DNA of 64,000 bases from positions 7,837 to 71,836 of the forward strand of contig CAYNND010000005.1 of the NCBI GenBank assembly GCA_964398775.1, in the 5' to 3' direction. Below, one piece after another: positions 43,008-51,651 of this stretch. Origin of the DNA: CAYNND01 sp964398775 (GTDB lineage: Bacteria; Patescibacteriota; Minisyncoccia; Phycocordibacterales; UBA2100). The notes below the pieces were generated by a model. The model saw nothing but the letters and a program-made list of their open reading frames with translations, made no database searches and was not told the origin of the DNA. The stretch's first letter is position 1; each line of letters starts with the position of its first letter. The position numbers were made by a program, and so were the translations under genes.

Positions 43008-44258
43008 CTATATTTTCTCGGGCAATGGTTTAAAATCAACAACTTCAAATGGCAAACCATTCTTCGATACAATTTCAAGAAAAGGCTCTGGATCAAGCTG
43101 CTCCATGTTATATACTCCAGCGCCACTCCATACCCCTGTCATGAGCATGTATGCCGCAGACATTGCGGGGACACCCGTTGTATACGAAATTGCTTGTGAG
43201 CCAACTTCCTTAAAGCATGCTGCATGGTCGCAGACATTGTATATGTACTTTGTCGCTACTGTGCCGTCCTTTTCACCAGTAATAATGCATCCAATATTTG
43301 TCTTCCCGCTGTAGTTCGTTGCGAGTGACGCTGGGTCAGGGAGCAGTGCTTTCAAAAATTCCATTGGAACAATCTTAACAATCTTCCCATTGAGTTTGAA
43401 TGGTATCGGCTTAATACCTGAAATGCCAATACTCTCCATTACCCTGAGATGGTTGAGATAATTTTCCCCAAAAGTCATCCAGAAACGCATGCGTTTCAGG
43501 CCAGGCAAGTTTTTTGCAAGCGACTCCATTTCTTCATGGAAGAGCAGATAGCTTTCTTTGGGTCCGATTTGTGGATAGTTAAAAGCAAAATGAATGCTGC
43601 CAGTGTTCATGACTGGAGGTGTATACACCCAAGTCCCATCCCTGAAATGCTTCACTTCCTGTGTGACCTCACGAATATTAATTTCTGGATTGAAATTTGT
43701 AGCAAATGATTTGTCATGACTTCCAGCGTTTGCATCAAGAATGTCTACGGACTCAATTGTTGTGAAATACTTCTTGAGTGCGTACGCGCAATACATATTT
43801 GTAACTCCTGGATCGAAACCTGCGCCCAAAACAGCCATAAGACCAGCTTTTTTAAACTGAGTATGTTTTGCCCACTGGAGTTTGTACTCAAATTTTGCCT
43901 CGTCTTTCGGCTCATAGTTTGCTGTGTCAATGTAATGGACTTTTGTTTTCAGGCATGCATCCATTATGGTCAGGTCTTGATATGGAAGTGCCAAGTTCAA
44001 CACAAGGTACGGCTTTACTTTTTTTATGAGCGCGACCAGTTGCGGCACCTTGTCAGCATCAACTTGGTGTGTAGTTATTGCAACATCCCATCGTTTTTTA
44101 ACATCTTTTTTTATTGCATCAGCCTTTGCTTTTGTTCGCGTTGCAACATGAATTTTTGTAAAAACTTTAGAATTCATTGCGCATTTGTGAATCGCAACTG
44201 ATGCAACACCTCCTGCGCCAATTATAAGAATTGTCCCATTATTTTTCTGAGTTTTCAT
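43008..44258 (-). CDS. Carboxyspermidine dehydrogenase (saccharopine dehydrogenase family)
   Basis: 416 aa. The NADPH-binding motif is ILIIGAGGVASVAIHKC (residues 10-26), followed by the saccharopine-dehydrogenase-like catalytic domain (VLGAGFDPGVTNMYCAYA, ISYTTGVPAMSAAYMLM). In this family the enzyme condenses aspartate semialdehyde with putrescine to carboxyspermidine. Its neighbours make exactly these substrates (asd and lysC upstream; speA and speB nearby), and nspC uses its product. It has its own -10 (TATACT, 6 nt from the ATG) despite lying 20 nt after asd. Confidence 0.88.
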   Translation of the reverse strand: MKTQKNNGTILIIGAGGVASVAIHKCAMNSKVFTKIHVATRTKAKADAIKKDVKKRWDVAITTHQVDADKVPQLVALIKKVKPYLVLNLALPYQDLTIMDACLKTKVHYIDTANYEPKDEAKFEYKLQWAKHTQFKKAGLMAVLGAGFDPGVTNMYCAYALKKYFTTIESVDILDANAGSHDKSFATNFNPEINIREVTQEVKHFRDGTWVYTPPVMNTGSIHFAFNYPQIGPKESYLLFHEEMESLAKNLPGLKRMRFWMTFGENYLNHLRVMESIGISGIKPIPFKLNGKIVKIVPMEFLKALLPDPASLATNYSGKTNIGCIITGEKDGTVATKYIYNVCDHAACFKEVGSQAISYTTGVPAMSAAYMLMTGVWSGAGVYNMEQLDPEPFLEIVSKNGLPFEVVDFKPLPEKI

Positions 44259-44264
44259 ATGAAT

Positions 44265-44270
44265 AGTATA
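44265..44270 (-). promoter_or_regulatory. -10 of carboxyspermidine dehydrogenase gene
   Basis: TATACT on the minus strand ends 6 nt before the ATG at 44258, inside the gap to asd. Confidence 0.55.
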
Positions 44271-44278
44271 TACGATAA

Positions 44279-45352
44279 TTATAAATATTTTTTGGCATGC
44301 AAAAGTTCTGCGATAAGAACTCCACCACCCGCTGCACCTCTAATCGTGTTATGCGAGAGCCCAACAAATTTCCACTGGAATAAAGGGTCTTCTCTGAGCC
44401 TACCTACGGTCACTGCCATTGCTTTATCTGAGTCTCTATCAAGTCTTGTCTGCGGCCTATTTTCTTCACTTTTATAATGAATAGCCTGCCGCGGAGCAAG
44501 TGGAAGTTGTAATCGTTGTGGTTCACCGGTAAACGATTCCCATGCTTTTAGTATCTCATCGCGACTTGGCTTCTGTTCGCATTCAAACGAAACGCACGCC
44601 ATATGACCGTCAATGGTCGGAACACGGTTGCAGTGCGCTGAAATTGCAAATGAGTCGTCATAGATAAATGACGTGTCACCAATTGTTCCAAAGATTTTTC
44701 TTGGCTCTAGTTCAGACTTCTGTTCCTCGCCTCCAATATAAGGGATAACATTATCCAGAATGTCATATGAAGAGACGCCCGGATGCCCTGCCCCAGAAAT
44801 TGATTGCATTGTAGTGACAAATACTTTTCGTACTTTGAATGTTTTGTGAAGCGCTGCAAGCGGTGCGGTATAGCTTTGAATTGAGCAGTTTGGCTTAACG
44901 ACAATAAATCCTTTTGCCCACCCTCTGTTCTTTTGCTGTATTGGGATCATTTCAAGATGCTCAGGATTAACCTCAGGTATAATCATTGGAACATCCGACG
45001 TATGCCTGTGCGTTGAAGCATTTGAAACCACTGGAATACCTGCTGCTGCATATTGCTCTTCCCACTCCTTCGCTATTGGTGTATCCAGCGCTGAAAATAC
45101 AAAATCACATGATGCAGCGCAGGTCTGTAGATCGTCAACTGTGTGCACCTGTAACCCAGAGATACTCTCAGGGATATGTGCCTGCATGTGCCAGCGACCC
45201 TGTACAGCTTCCGCATACGTTTTCCCAGCTGAAGACTGACTTGCTACAAGATATGTAACCTCAAACCATTCATGGTTAGTAAGGAGCGCTATATACTGCT
45301 GCCCCACCATCCCAGTCGCACCAAGAATACCAACTCGAAGTTTTTTGTTCAT
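44279..45352 (-). CDS. asd: Aspartate-semialdehyde dehydrogenase
   Basis: 357 aa. NADP motif RVGILGATGMVGQQY, catalytic Cys in VVKPNCSIQSY, and the His motif HCNRVPTIDGHMACVSFE. The sequence is of the archaeal/fungal-type Asd lineage. It reduces aspartyl phosphate to the semialdehyde. The start at MNKKLRVGIL overlaps nothing and is 1 nt after lysC, so it is translationally linked to it. No dapA lies nearby, so the island points to polyamines rather than lysine. Confidence 0.92.
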   Translation of the reverse strand: MNKKLRVGILGATGMVGQQYIALLTNHEWFEVTYLVASQSSAGKTYAEAVQGRWHMQAHIPESISGLQVHTVDDLQTCAASCDFVFSALDTPIAKEWEEQYAAAGIPVVSNASTHRHTSDVPMIIPEVNPEHLEMIPIQQKNRGWAKGFIVVKPNCSIQSYTAPLAALHKTFKVRKVFVTTMQSISGAGHPGVSSYDILDNVIPYIGGEEQKSELEPRKIFGTIGDTSFIYDDSFAISAHCNRVPTIDGHMACVSFECEQKPSRDEILKAWESFTGEPQRLQLPLAPRQAIHYKSEENRPQTRLDRDSDKAMAVTVGRLREDPLFQWKFVGLSHNTIRGAAGGGVLIAELLHAKKYL

Positions 45353-45353
45353 A

Positions 45354-46664
45354 CTATGCAATTAAAGTTTTATGTAATGCAATCACCGATGACTGTGCGG
45401 CATCCTCCTTCACAATAAACGTTATACTGACACCTGTCGCAGATTCTGAAATCATGCGTACTGGGACATTCATTTTTTCGAAAGTAGTGCAAGCAGTTTT
45501 CATGACGCTGGATACGTGCATACCTGCCCCTACAATGCATATAACCGCACAATTGTGGGTTACTTCAACTGCACCGATTGACCTGAGCGACTCTACAAGC
45601 GCTGAGGTATGAGCAGATGATGCATAACTGCATGATACACTCACTACAGAAGTTGCGATTACATCAACAGCAACCTCATGCTCTTCAAAGCATCTGAACA
45701 TGCGTGCCATGAGGCCTGTACCGTCAAAGAAATCCGGACTATGCACGGTGACCACGGTTGTACCTTTCTTTGAGGTTATCGCCTTTGCCATTTTAGTATG
45801 GTTTTTCGGAGTTTGAGCTTGTATCAAAGTTCCTGTTCCTTGAGGTTTGAATGTGTTCAATACTCGCACTGGCACACCTTTTTCCATTGCTGGGAGCATT
45901 GTTTTTGGATGAAGTACTTTTGCACCAAAGTAGGCTAGTTCACCGGCTTCTTCATATTGCAATGCTGGTATAAGTCGAGCAGATGGAACAACACGAGGGT
46001 CAGTTGAGAGGACTCCGTCAACTTCTTTCCATATCTGGATCTCAGCGGCAGAGATTGAGCCACCGATAATTGCCGTAGTGTAATCAGAACCACCACGTCC
46101 AAGGGTAGTGACTGAACCTTTTTTTGTTTTCCCAATAAAACCTGTTACAACAGGTACTTTTGTGTATGCTTGGAAAAAAGACTTGATTGCTGCAGGTGTT
46201 TCTGAAAGTGGCTCAGAGTTTCCGTGCACATTTGTTGTAAGCATGCCGATATCCCATGCGTCATACGCTATTGAATCAACACCTCTTTTTTGAAGAAGTG
46301 CAGCCACAATCCGAGCCGATAATCTCTCACCGAATGATACAAAGCGATCTCGAACCGCAAGCGATTGAGTTACATTTTTTGATGATAGTTTTTTCAGCTC
46401 ATTCAGTAAAGGCTCGACACCATCGCAAGACAGTTCGAGTTGTTCGATAATGTTCGCATGCCTCTGTGCCAATAAAGACACCTTATGAAGGCGTGCAGTG
46501 ACTGAACGTTCATGGTATATCTCCAAAAGTGCATCTGTTACACCTGCAACCGCAGAAACAACCACAATTGGTTGCTGAGCAATTCGCGCTTTAATTATTT
46601 TAACAACGCTCTGGATACTTTCAGCAGTACCAACAGATGTGCCGCCAAACTTCATTACTATCAT
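45354..46664 (-). CDS. lysC: Aspartokinase
   Basis: 436 aa. It phosphorylates aspartate. N-terminal MIVMKFGGTSVG, the substrate loop FVSFGERLSARI and GRGGSDYTT are intact. Two ACT domains at the C-terminus (about residues 305-436) suggest feedback control by an amino acid. The start MIVMKFGG is set by family alignment. A 20-bp dyad lies 25 nt upstream and may be an operator. Confidence 0.93.
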   Translation of the reverse strand: MIVMKFGGTSVGTAESIQSVVKIIKARIAQQPIVVVSAVAGVTDALLEIYHERSVTARLHKVSLLAQRHANIIEQLELSCDGVEPLLNELKKLSSKNVTQSLAVRDRFVSFGERLSARIVAALLQKRGVDSIAYDAWDIGMLTTNVHGNSEPLSETPAAIKSFFQAYTKVPVVTGFIGKTKKGSVTTLGRGGSDYTTAIIGGSISAAEIQIWKEVDGVLSTDPRVVPSARLIPALQYEEAGELAYFGAKVLHPKTMLPAMEKGVPVRVLNTFKPQGTGTLIQAQTPKNHTKMAKAITSKKGTTVVTVHSPDFFDGTGLMARMFRCFEEHEVAVDVIATSVVSVSCSYASSAHTSALVESLRSIGAVEVTHNCAVICIVGAGMHVSSVMKTACTTFEKMNVPVRMISESATGVSITFIVKEDAAQSSVIALHKTLIA

Positions 46665-46688
46665 AGAATCAACAATTACCCTGTAATG

Positions 46689-46708
46689 ACTCACTGATGT
46701 CAGTGAGT
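46689..46708. promoter_or_regulatory. Operator-like dyad upstream of lysC
   Basis: ACTCACTGA-TG-TCAGTGAGT: two perfect 9-bp arms around 2 nt, 25 nt before the lysC ATG, where a leaderless promoter would have its -35. A dimeric repressor site is likely (inference). In RNA it would be a hairpin with too small a loop. The rest of the 178-nt lysC-hom gap holds only a small GGAGC-TAT-GCTCC hairpin and the hom promoter. Confidence 0.5.
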
Positions 46709-46830
46709 TGTTGTGGAGCTATGCTCCGTCTTTCTATGCAGCGCTTCTGACGACACGAAGAAACTTCAGTCGGAATGATCGTGCTCTATAAACTCTAGCA
46801 TGTAATTCACGGATTACAATCCTTGTGTGA

Positions 46831-46836
46831 TACACT
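46831..46836 (+). promoter_or_regulatory. -10 of hom
   Basis: TACACT ends 6 nt before the hom ATG at 46843. Confidence 0.5.
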
Positions 46837-46842
46837 TTCACC

Positions 46843-47865
46843 ATGAAGACAGCACGTATCGCGATTATTGGAAAAGGAAACATAGGAAATACTCTTGCAG
46901 AGCGTGCACAAGCACTGGGGCATCAGATTTCAGCGCATATAAGTCGCTCAGAATTTAAAAATCATCGCGGAGATACTGTCGCACACACTTTCGATAATTT
47001 CGCAACGTTTATAGAGCACTACCCTGAAGAGCGTCCTGAGATTGTTTGTTTGGCTATACCAACTCTGGATACTGGTGAGATTGCTGCTCAGCTAATCACA
47101 GATGCTCTATCACTTGGAATCCATGTTGTTACGTGCGAAAAAGGCTCACTTTCATATCATGCAGATGAGCTTTTAACTGCAGCATCACCTGCACAACTTC
47201 GTTATTCAGCATCAGTAGGAGGAGGTACGATGATGCTTCCGTATATGTATATGAGAAATATGCAGGAGCGGGTTATTCAAATGGATGCAGTAATAAACGG
47301 AACATGCAATTTTATTTTCCATCAAACTGCACAAAGTGGACGCACTCTAGGAGAAGCATGTGATGAAGCTGCTCGGCTTGGATATGCAGAACCTGGGAGC
47401 AAAGAACCTTTAAGTCTTATAAATGGAGAATTGAAAGATGTTCGCATGAAGACATGCGTACTCTTTAATACGGTATTGGCTCAGAAATTGCGCATTACGC
47501 CGCGCGACCTCGGTTCTCTATCCCTCAACGAAGCAACACTAGATGAACTCAGTAGGTATTCGGGTAGTGTGCGGCTTGTTGTGCAATTTACAAACACAGA
47601 AAACGCCAAAATAGCTGAGTATAGTGGTTGCCAGTTTGTCACTTCAGTTGACGGATGGACAATCCAAGGAGGGTTTCGTAACCTTCAAAAGGAGCCTGAG
47701 CTGCTCCAGTGGCTTCCAGGAGGTGTCGGAAACGCAATCCACATCACAGAGGGTAAGCTAGGAAGTGGCGGAAGGTACACACTGACAGGACCGGGTGCAG
47801 GGGCTGAGGCGACTACATCAGCTATGCTCAACGACATTCATGAAATACTAACAACTCGATACTAA
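46843..47865 (+). CDS. hom: Homoserine dehydrogenase-like protein
   Basis: 340 aa. The Rossmann motif is IAIIGKGNIGNTLAERA (residues 6-22). ASVGGGTMML, INGTCNFIF, EACDEAARLGYAEP and the C-terminal GPGAGAEATTSAMLNDI match the homoserine dehydrogenase fold in order. The catalytic Asp/Lys region (ELKDVRMKTCVL) is divergent. No ACT domain. It would reduce aspartate semialdehyde to homoserine, competing with carboxyspermidine synthesis, or it may have a changed substrate; thrBC and metA are not in view. Confidence 0.8.
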   Translation: MKTARIAIIGKGNIGNTLAERAQALGHQISAHISRSEFKNHRGDTVAHTFDNFATFIEHYPEERPEIVCLAIPTLDTGEIAAQLITDALSLGIHVVTCEKGSLSYHADELLTAASPAQLRYSASVGGGTMMLPYMYMRNMQERVIQMDAVINGTCNFIFHQTAQSGRTLGEACDEAARLGYAEPGSKEPLSLINGELKDVRMKTCVLFNTVLAQKLRITPRDLGSLSLNEATLDELSRYSGSVRLVVQFTNTENAKIAEYSGCQFVTSVDGWTIQGGFRNLQKEPELLQWLPGGVGNAIHITEGKLGSGGRYTLTGPGAGAEATTSAMLNDIHEILTTRY

Positions 47866-47931
47866 AATCCTTTACATTCTGTGAAAATGCGTTAGAGTAC
47901 AAATCACTAATTCATAACAATATCTAAAGAG

Positions 47932-49329
47932 ATGAAACGCGCACGTGCATCAGCACACAAACATGCGAAGAATGGTTTCAGAAAGATGTGGAAACTCGGC
48001 ATAGAAGAGGTTAACACAGGGATGTTTGATATAAGTGATGATGGTTCACTTGTTGTTCGAGAGGGAAACTTCCAATACAACATCCATGACATAGTAAAGA
48101 AGTACGGCACTTCAACCGAAATCCTCTTCCCTACGATCATTGAAAATCGAGTTCGAGACATGATTGAGACATTCAATGCCTACATTAAAGTGCTCGGATA
48201 CAAAGGCAAATACCACTATCATTACCCAATGAAGGTGAATCAGAACAAGGAATTCGTTCTTCCTGCAGTTGCTGAAGGCGCAAACCTTGAAGTTGCCTCT
48301 GCAAACGAATTATTTTTAGTGAAGCGAATGATTGAACAGAACAAATTTACGAACAGTATTCGTGTGCTCTGCAATGGACCGAAAACAGAACGTTATATTG
48401 AACTTATCGAAGAGTTGAAATCTAAAGGACTTGTTGTTATACCTATTATCGAAGACCATAGTGAGCTTGAGCGAATGAGGCGTTTCAAAGGTGAGGTTGG
48501 CATACGTGTTGACTTAAACATTAAAGTCGACAGTCATTGGGATAAACGATTTAACCGATTTGGCTTTACTGAAGAAGAGCTTGTTTCTCTAGGTACAATA
48601 CGAAACCTCTCAATACTTCACTACCATATTTCAAGCCAGATTGAGCATATAGATGGCCTTATACGTCCGATGCAGCGAGCAATTGAACTGTACGCAAAGA
48701 TGCGCCTAAAAAACCCTGGTCTCGACTCACTTGATATTGGCGGTGGTGCTGGTATTCCATACAATAAGAACAAGCAACTCTATAACACCAAAAATCTAAT
48801 ACAACGAATTGTTAAGACGGCAAAGGCTACTTGCGATAAATTGAATGTAAAACATCCGACACTCATCTCAGAATGGGGACGATATGCTGTTGCACCTGCA
48901 CAAATAACTATATACAAAGTTATCGCTGAGAAAGAGATTGCACAGAAGGATAAGCATAAATGGTATGTGGTTGATGGGAGTTTTATGAATGATCTTACAG
49001 ACACATGGGCATTGCACCAAAAGTGGCATGTTGTACCAGTAAACAGTATGAAACACCACAAACTCCAGCATACATGGCTTGCTGGGAGCTCGTGTGACAG
49101 TGATGATAAATACACTGCGGGCGGCACATCTATACCACTACCTAAAATAAGCGATACTGATAATGGACTCTATATAGCCATCCTCGACACAGGTGCGTAT
49201 CAAGACTCGCTTGCGTCACATCACTGCATGCTCTCGTCACCTCTTAAGCTTCTTGCAAGTAATGGTGAAATTAAGGTTATACGCAAACGCGAAGCTCCTG
49301 AAGATGTGGGGAGACAATTTGGATGGTAG
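47932..49329 (+). CDS. speA: Biosynthetic arginine decarboxylase, short form
   Basis: 465 aa, a PLP group IV decarboxylase of the SpeA type, converting arginine to agmatine. PLP Lys101 lies in YHYPMKVNQNKE (the VYPIKVNQ motif of E. coli SpeA), DIGGGAGIPY is the phosphate-binding loop, ISEWGRYAVAP follows, and AGSSCDSDD carries the active-site Cys-Asp. It lacks the large inserted helical bundle and C-terminal part of the roughly 650-aa classical SpeA. The first 20 residues are strongly basic. It feeds agmatine to SpeB in the opposite-strand operon. Confidence 0.87.
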   Translation: MKRARASAHKHAKNGFRKMWKLGIEEVNTGMFDISDDGSLVVREGNFQYNIHDIVKKYGTSTEILFPTIIENRVRDMIETFNAYIKVLGYKGKYHYHYPMKVNQNKEFVLPAVAEGANLEVASANELFLVKRMIEQNKFTNSIRVLCNGPKTERYIELIEELKSKGLVVIPIIEDHSELERMRRFKGEVGIRVDLNIKVDSHWDKRFNRFGFTEEELVSLGTIRNLSILHYHISSQIEHIDGLIRPMQRAIELYAKMRLKNPGLDSLDIGGGAGIPYNKNKQLYNTKNLIQRIVKTAKATCDKLNVKHPTLISEWGRYAVAPAQITIYKVIAEKEIAQKDKHKWYVVDGSFMNDLTDTWALHQKWHVVPVNSMKHHKLQHTWLAGSSCDSDDKYTAGGTSIPLPKISDTDNGLYIAILDTGAYQDSLASHHCMLSSPLKLLASNGEIKVIRKREAPEDVGRQFGW

Positions 49330-49330
49330 C

Positions 49331-50239
49331 CTAACGAAGAGGTTGTGGTGTTTTTACCGGTATGTTCACCGGGTATTTAGTTTCATCCACTGTGCGTTTA
49401 AAGCAGTTTTTCCCTTGTCCGTGTTCCCAGTACTCAGCTTGGTTAAAGGGATATGATTCTGTCGTAGGTGCTATCACTTTGTATTCTGCCGCGAATACTG
49501 CACAGAGCTCAAACTCCCTCTCCCCCGTAGTTGTGTACTGTATGTCTGCGCTGCCTCCAGTTGGAGCGCTGTATCCAGAGATTGGATCATTGAGCTCCAG
49601 TAGAGCTTTGGGAAGTTTACCGTTCTTCTGCCAGTAATCGATAATCTGATACTGTAATGACTGCAAATCCGAAACAATTACCTTGTCGCGTGCAATTTTT
49701 CTAAGGTAATTTGGTGACCCTGCAACAACAAAGAGCAATACTATAGAAAATACGACAGCAGCACCGACCGTCATACCAACGAGTTCTGAGTGAGATTTAT
49801 GTTCAACCCAGTACTGCCGAATCTCTTTCATGTAGTACCAGAATGAGGCAACTAGTAGCGCTGCAGCCGAGAAGGACTTTAATAAGAACGATGCCGTCAT
49901 TTCCTCACCGCTTAAAAATGAAGATAGTAAGATAAATACATCGACTGCAATCGTGGCGACTGAAATGAACAGAATTCCATAAAGTACCCATGTTCGAACC
50001 CAAATGTCTTTAGTAGCAGGGTCAGCGCGCTCAGCCGTATGTACAAGGCGAGTAAGCCAAACATACAACGGGAACGCTATAAGTAGTCCTGCCGCGGCAG
50101 TCTGCATACTAGAACCTTCAGGGTAGCCGGTTGTTACAACATCAATGAGTCCAAACCATAATGATAGCAAGGACGCGCAACTTATAATAAGAGAAACGAG
50201 TATTCCTACCCATACAAAAAATGACTGTGCTGTTTTCAT
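49331..50239 (-). CDS. DUF5671-like four-to-five-TM protein
   Basis: 302 aa. Membrane segments lie at about residues 8-30, 45-63, 85-110, 122-140 and 155-173, followed by an extracytoplasmic domain of about 125 residues with a short pilin-tail-like look (KVIVSDLQSLQYQIIDYWQKNGKLP) and two cysteines. The membrane part resembles DUF5671, common in Patescibacteria (family naming from memory). CATACT ends 6 nt before the ATG. It converges on speA with a 1-nt gap and no terminator. Confidence 0.65.
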   Translation of the reverse strand: MKTAQSFFVWVGILVSLIISCASLLSLWFGLIDVVTTGYPEGSSMQTAAAGLLIAFPLYVWLTRLVHTAERADPATKDIWVRTWVLYGILFISVATIAVDVFILLSSFLSGEEMTASFLLKSFSAAALLVASFWYYMKEIRQYWVEHKSHSELVGMTVGAAVVFSIVLLFVVAGSPNYLRKIARDKVIVSDLQSLQYQIIDYWQKNGKLPKALLELNDPISGYSAPTGGSADIQYTTTGEREFELCAVFAAEYKVIAPTTESYPFNQAEYWEHGQGKNCFKRTVDETKYPVNIPVKTPQPLR

Positions 50240-50245
50240 ATGGCA

Positions 50246-50251
50246 AGTATG
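50246..50251 (-). promoter_or_regulatory. -10 of DUF5671-like gene
   Basis: CATACT on the minus strand ends 6 nt before the ATG at 50239. Confidence 0.4.
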
Positions 50252-50254
50252 CCA

Positions 50255-51355
50255 TTAACTGTGCCTAAATTCCATGACGTCGCCATCACGCACAATATAC
50301 TCTTTTCCTTCAGTTCGTAGCTTCCCGCTTTCTCGTGCGTTTGCCCATGAGCCGGTTTCTACCAAGTCACTCCAAAATACTGTCTCTGCACGTATGAATT
50401 TCTGTTGGAAATCAGTATGTATGACGCCAGCTGCAACGGGTGCAGTAGCGCCTATTGGTATTGTCCATGCGCGTGTCTCCTCTTCTCCTGATGTAAAGTA
50501 TGAATGAAGCTTGAGGAGCTGATATCCTGTTTTGATTAAATTGTCGAGACCGTTTTCCGCAACACCAAACTCATCTCGGAACATGCCACGTTCATCTACA
50601 GATACATCTTTCAGGTTACGCTCGACACCAACATCCACTTTGACTGAGAGTGCGCCAGAATCACGGATGAAAGCTTCGAGCTCAAGGTAGCGTGGGTCGT
50701 TCACCTCATCCAAATTAGTAGCGCCAGCTTTTTTATTCAAAACGTACATTATTGGCTTCATTGTAAGAAGTTGTAGACCTTGAACCAGGAAGCACTCAGC
50801 ATCATTGAGTGTCGTATTAGATGCCAGTTTGCCGGATTCAAGAACTGACAATATTTTTTTAAGAGTTGCATCGAGAACAATCGCATCTTTATCACCACGT
50901 TTTACGTCCTTTGTGTTTGATTCAATTCTTTTAGCTACAACCTGCATATCAGCAAGAACAAGTTCCAAGTTAATAACCTCAATGTCTCGCATGGGGTGTA
51001 CTGAACCATGTACATGTGTTATATCTGCATCTTCAAAAATGCGGACAACTTCAGCAATGGCATTAACTTCTCGAATATTTGAAAGAAACTTGTTTCCAAG
51101 ACCTTCACCTTCAGATGCGCCTTTAACAAGGCCAGCTATGTCTACAAACTCCACAACGGCCGGGATGATTTTCTTACTGTGCGTAACGTTTGACAATGCT
51201 TCGAGGCGTGTGTCAGGAACAGGCACTATGCCGACTGACGGGTCAATAGTACAGAAAGGATAGTTTTCAGCAGGAACTGATTTCTCGGTAAGGGCATTGA
51301 AAAGTGTTGATTTTCCAACGTTCGGAAGTCCTACAATGCCAATTGAAAGTGACAT
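50255..51355 (-). CDS. ychF: Ribosome-associated ATPase YchF/OLA1
   Basis: 366 aa. An Obg-family protein: G1 GLPNVGKST, G3 DIAGLVKGASEGEGLGN, the G4 position NKKAGATNL in place of NKxD (typical of the ATP-preferring YchF), a coiled-coil insertion and a C-terminal TGS domain (IPIGATAPVAAGVIHTDFQQKFIRAE). It acts in stress response and translation. The start MSLSIGIVGLP overlaps nothing and follows the 86-aa gene by 1 nt. Confidence 0.95.
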   Translation of the reverse strand: MSLSIGIVGLPNVGKSTLFNALTEKSVPAENYPFCTIDPSVGIVPVPDTRLEALSNVTHSKKIIPAVVEFVDIAGLVKGASEGEGLGNKFLSNIREVNAIAEVVRIFEDADITHVHGSVHPMRDIEVINLELVLADMQVVAKRIESNTKDVKRGDKDAIVLDATLKKILSVLESGKLASNTTLNDAECFLVQGLQLLTMKPIMYVLNKKAGATNLDEVNDPRYLELEAFIRDSGALSVKVDVGVERNLKDVSVDERGMFRDEFGVAENGLDNLIKTGYQLLKLHSYFTSGEEETRAWTIPIGATAPVAAGVIHTDFQQKFIRAETVFWSDLVETGSWANARESGKLRTEGKEYIVRDGDVMEFRHS

Positions 51356-51356
51356 A

Positions 51357-51617
51357 CTAGAATGGACGCTGCTTAATGTGCTGCGCCTGAGGTCCAAGCA
51401 CCTCTTGGAGCTGCTTTTGGTATTTTTTCATCACTTGCATCATGGCAAACATTTGGTGCTCACCTTTCTTTGTCCGCTCTTCCATCTCTTTTGCAATTTT
51501 TGTAAAGAGTTCTGGGTTTTTTTCAATAAGGCCCTGTATCATTTCCTGCATTTCAGGTGATACGCCTTTCATTTGGCTTTGGACCACTTTCTTAGTTAGC
51601 CATGATTTTATACTCAT
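51357..51617 (-). CDS. Small helical hypothetical protein, 86 aa
   Basis: 86 aa, Lys/Glu/Gln/Met-rich and predicted all-helical, with a likely coiled hairpin (PEMQEMIQGLIEKNPELFTKIAKEMEERTKKG). The start MSIKSWLTKK is supported by TACTAT 6 nt upstream; the longer frame to 51770 overlaps truB. It precedes ychF by 1 nt, so a link to ribosome function is possible. No family recognised. Confidence 0.65.
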   Translation of the reverse strand: MSIKSWLTKKVVQSQMKGVSPEMQEMIQGLIEKNPELFTKIAKEMEERTKKGEHQMFAMMQVMKKYQKQLQEVLGPQAQHIKQRPF

Positions 51618-51623
51618 TGCGGT

Positions 51624-51629
51624 ATAGTA
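51624..51629 (-). promoter_or_regulatory. -10 of 86-aa gene
   Basis: TACTAT on the minus strand ends 6 nt before the ATG at 51617, within the gap after truB. Confidence 0.4.
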
Positions 51630-51651
51630 TCGAAAATGCGGCAAACTGCAA

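Noticed and set aside
46665..46842. A lysine riboswitch or threonine attenuator at lysC/hom
   Set aside because: The gap is short and shows only a 20-bp dyad and a 5-bp hairpin; no leader peptide or large junction structure.
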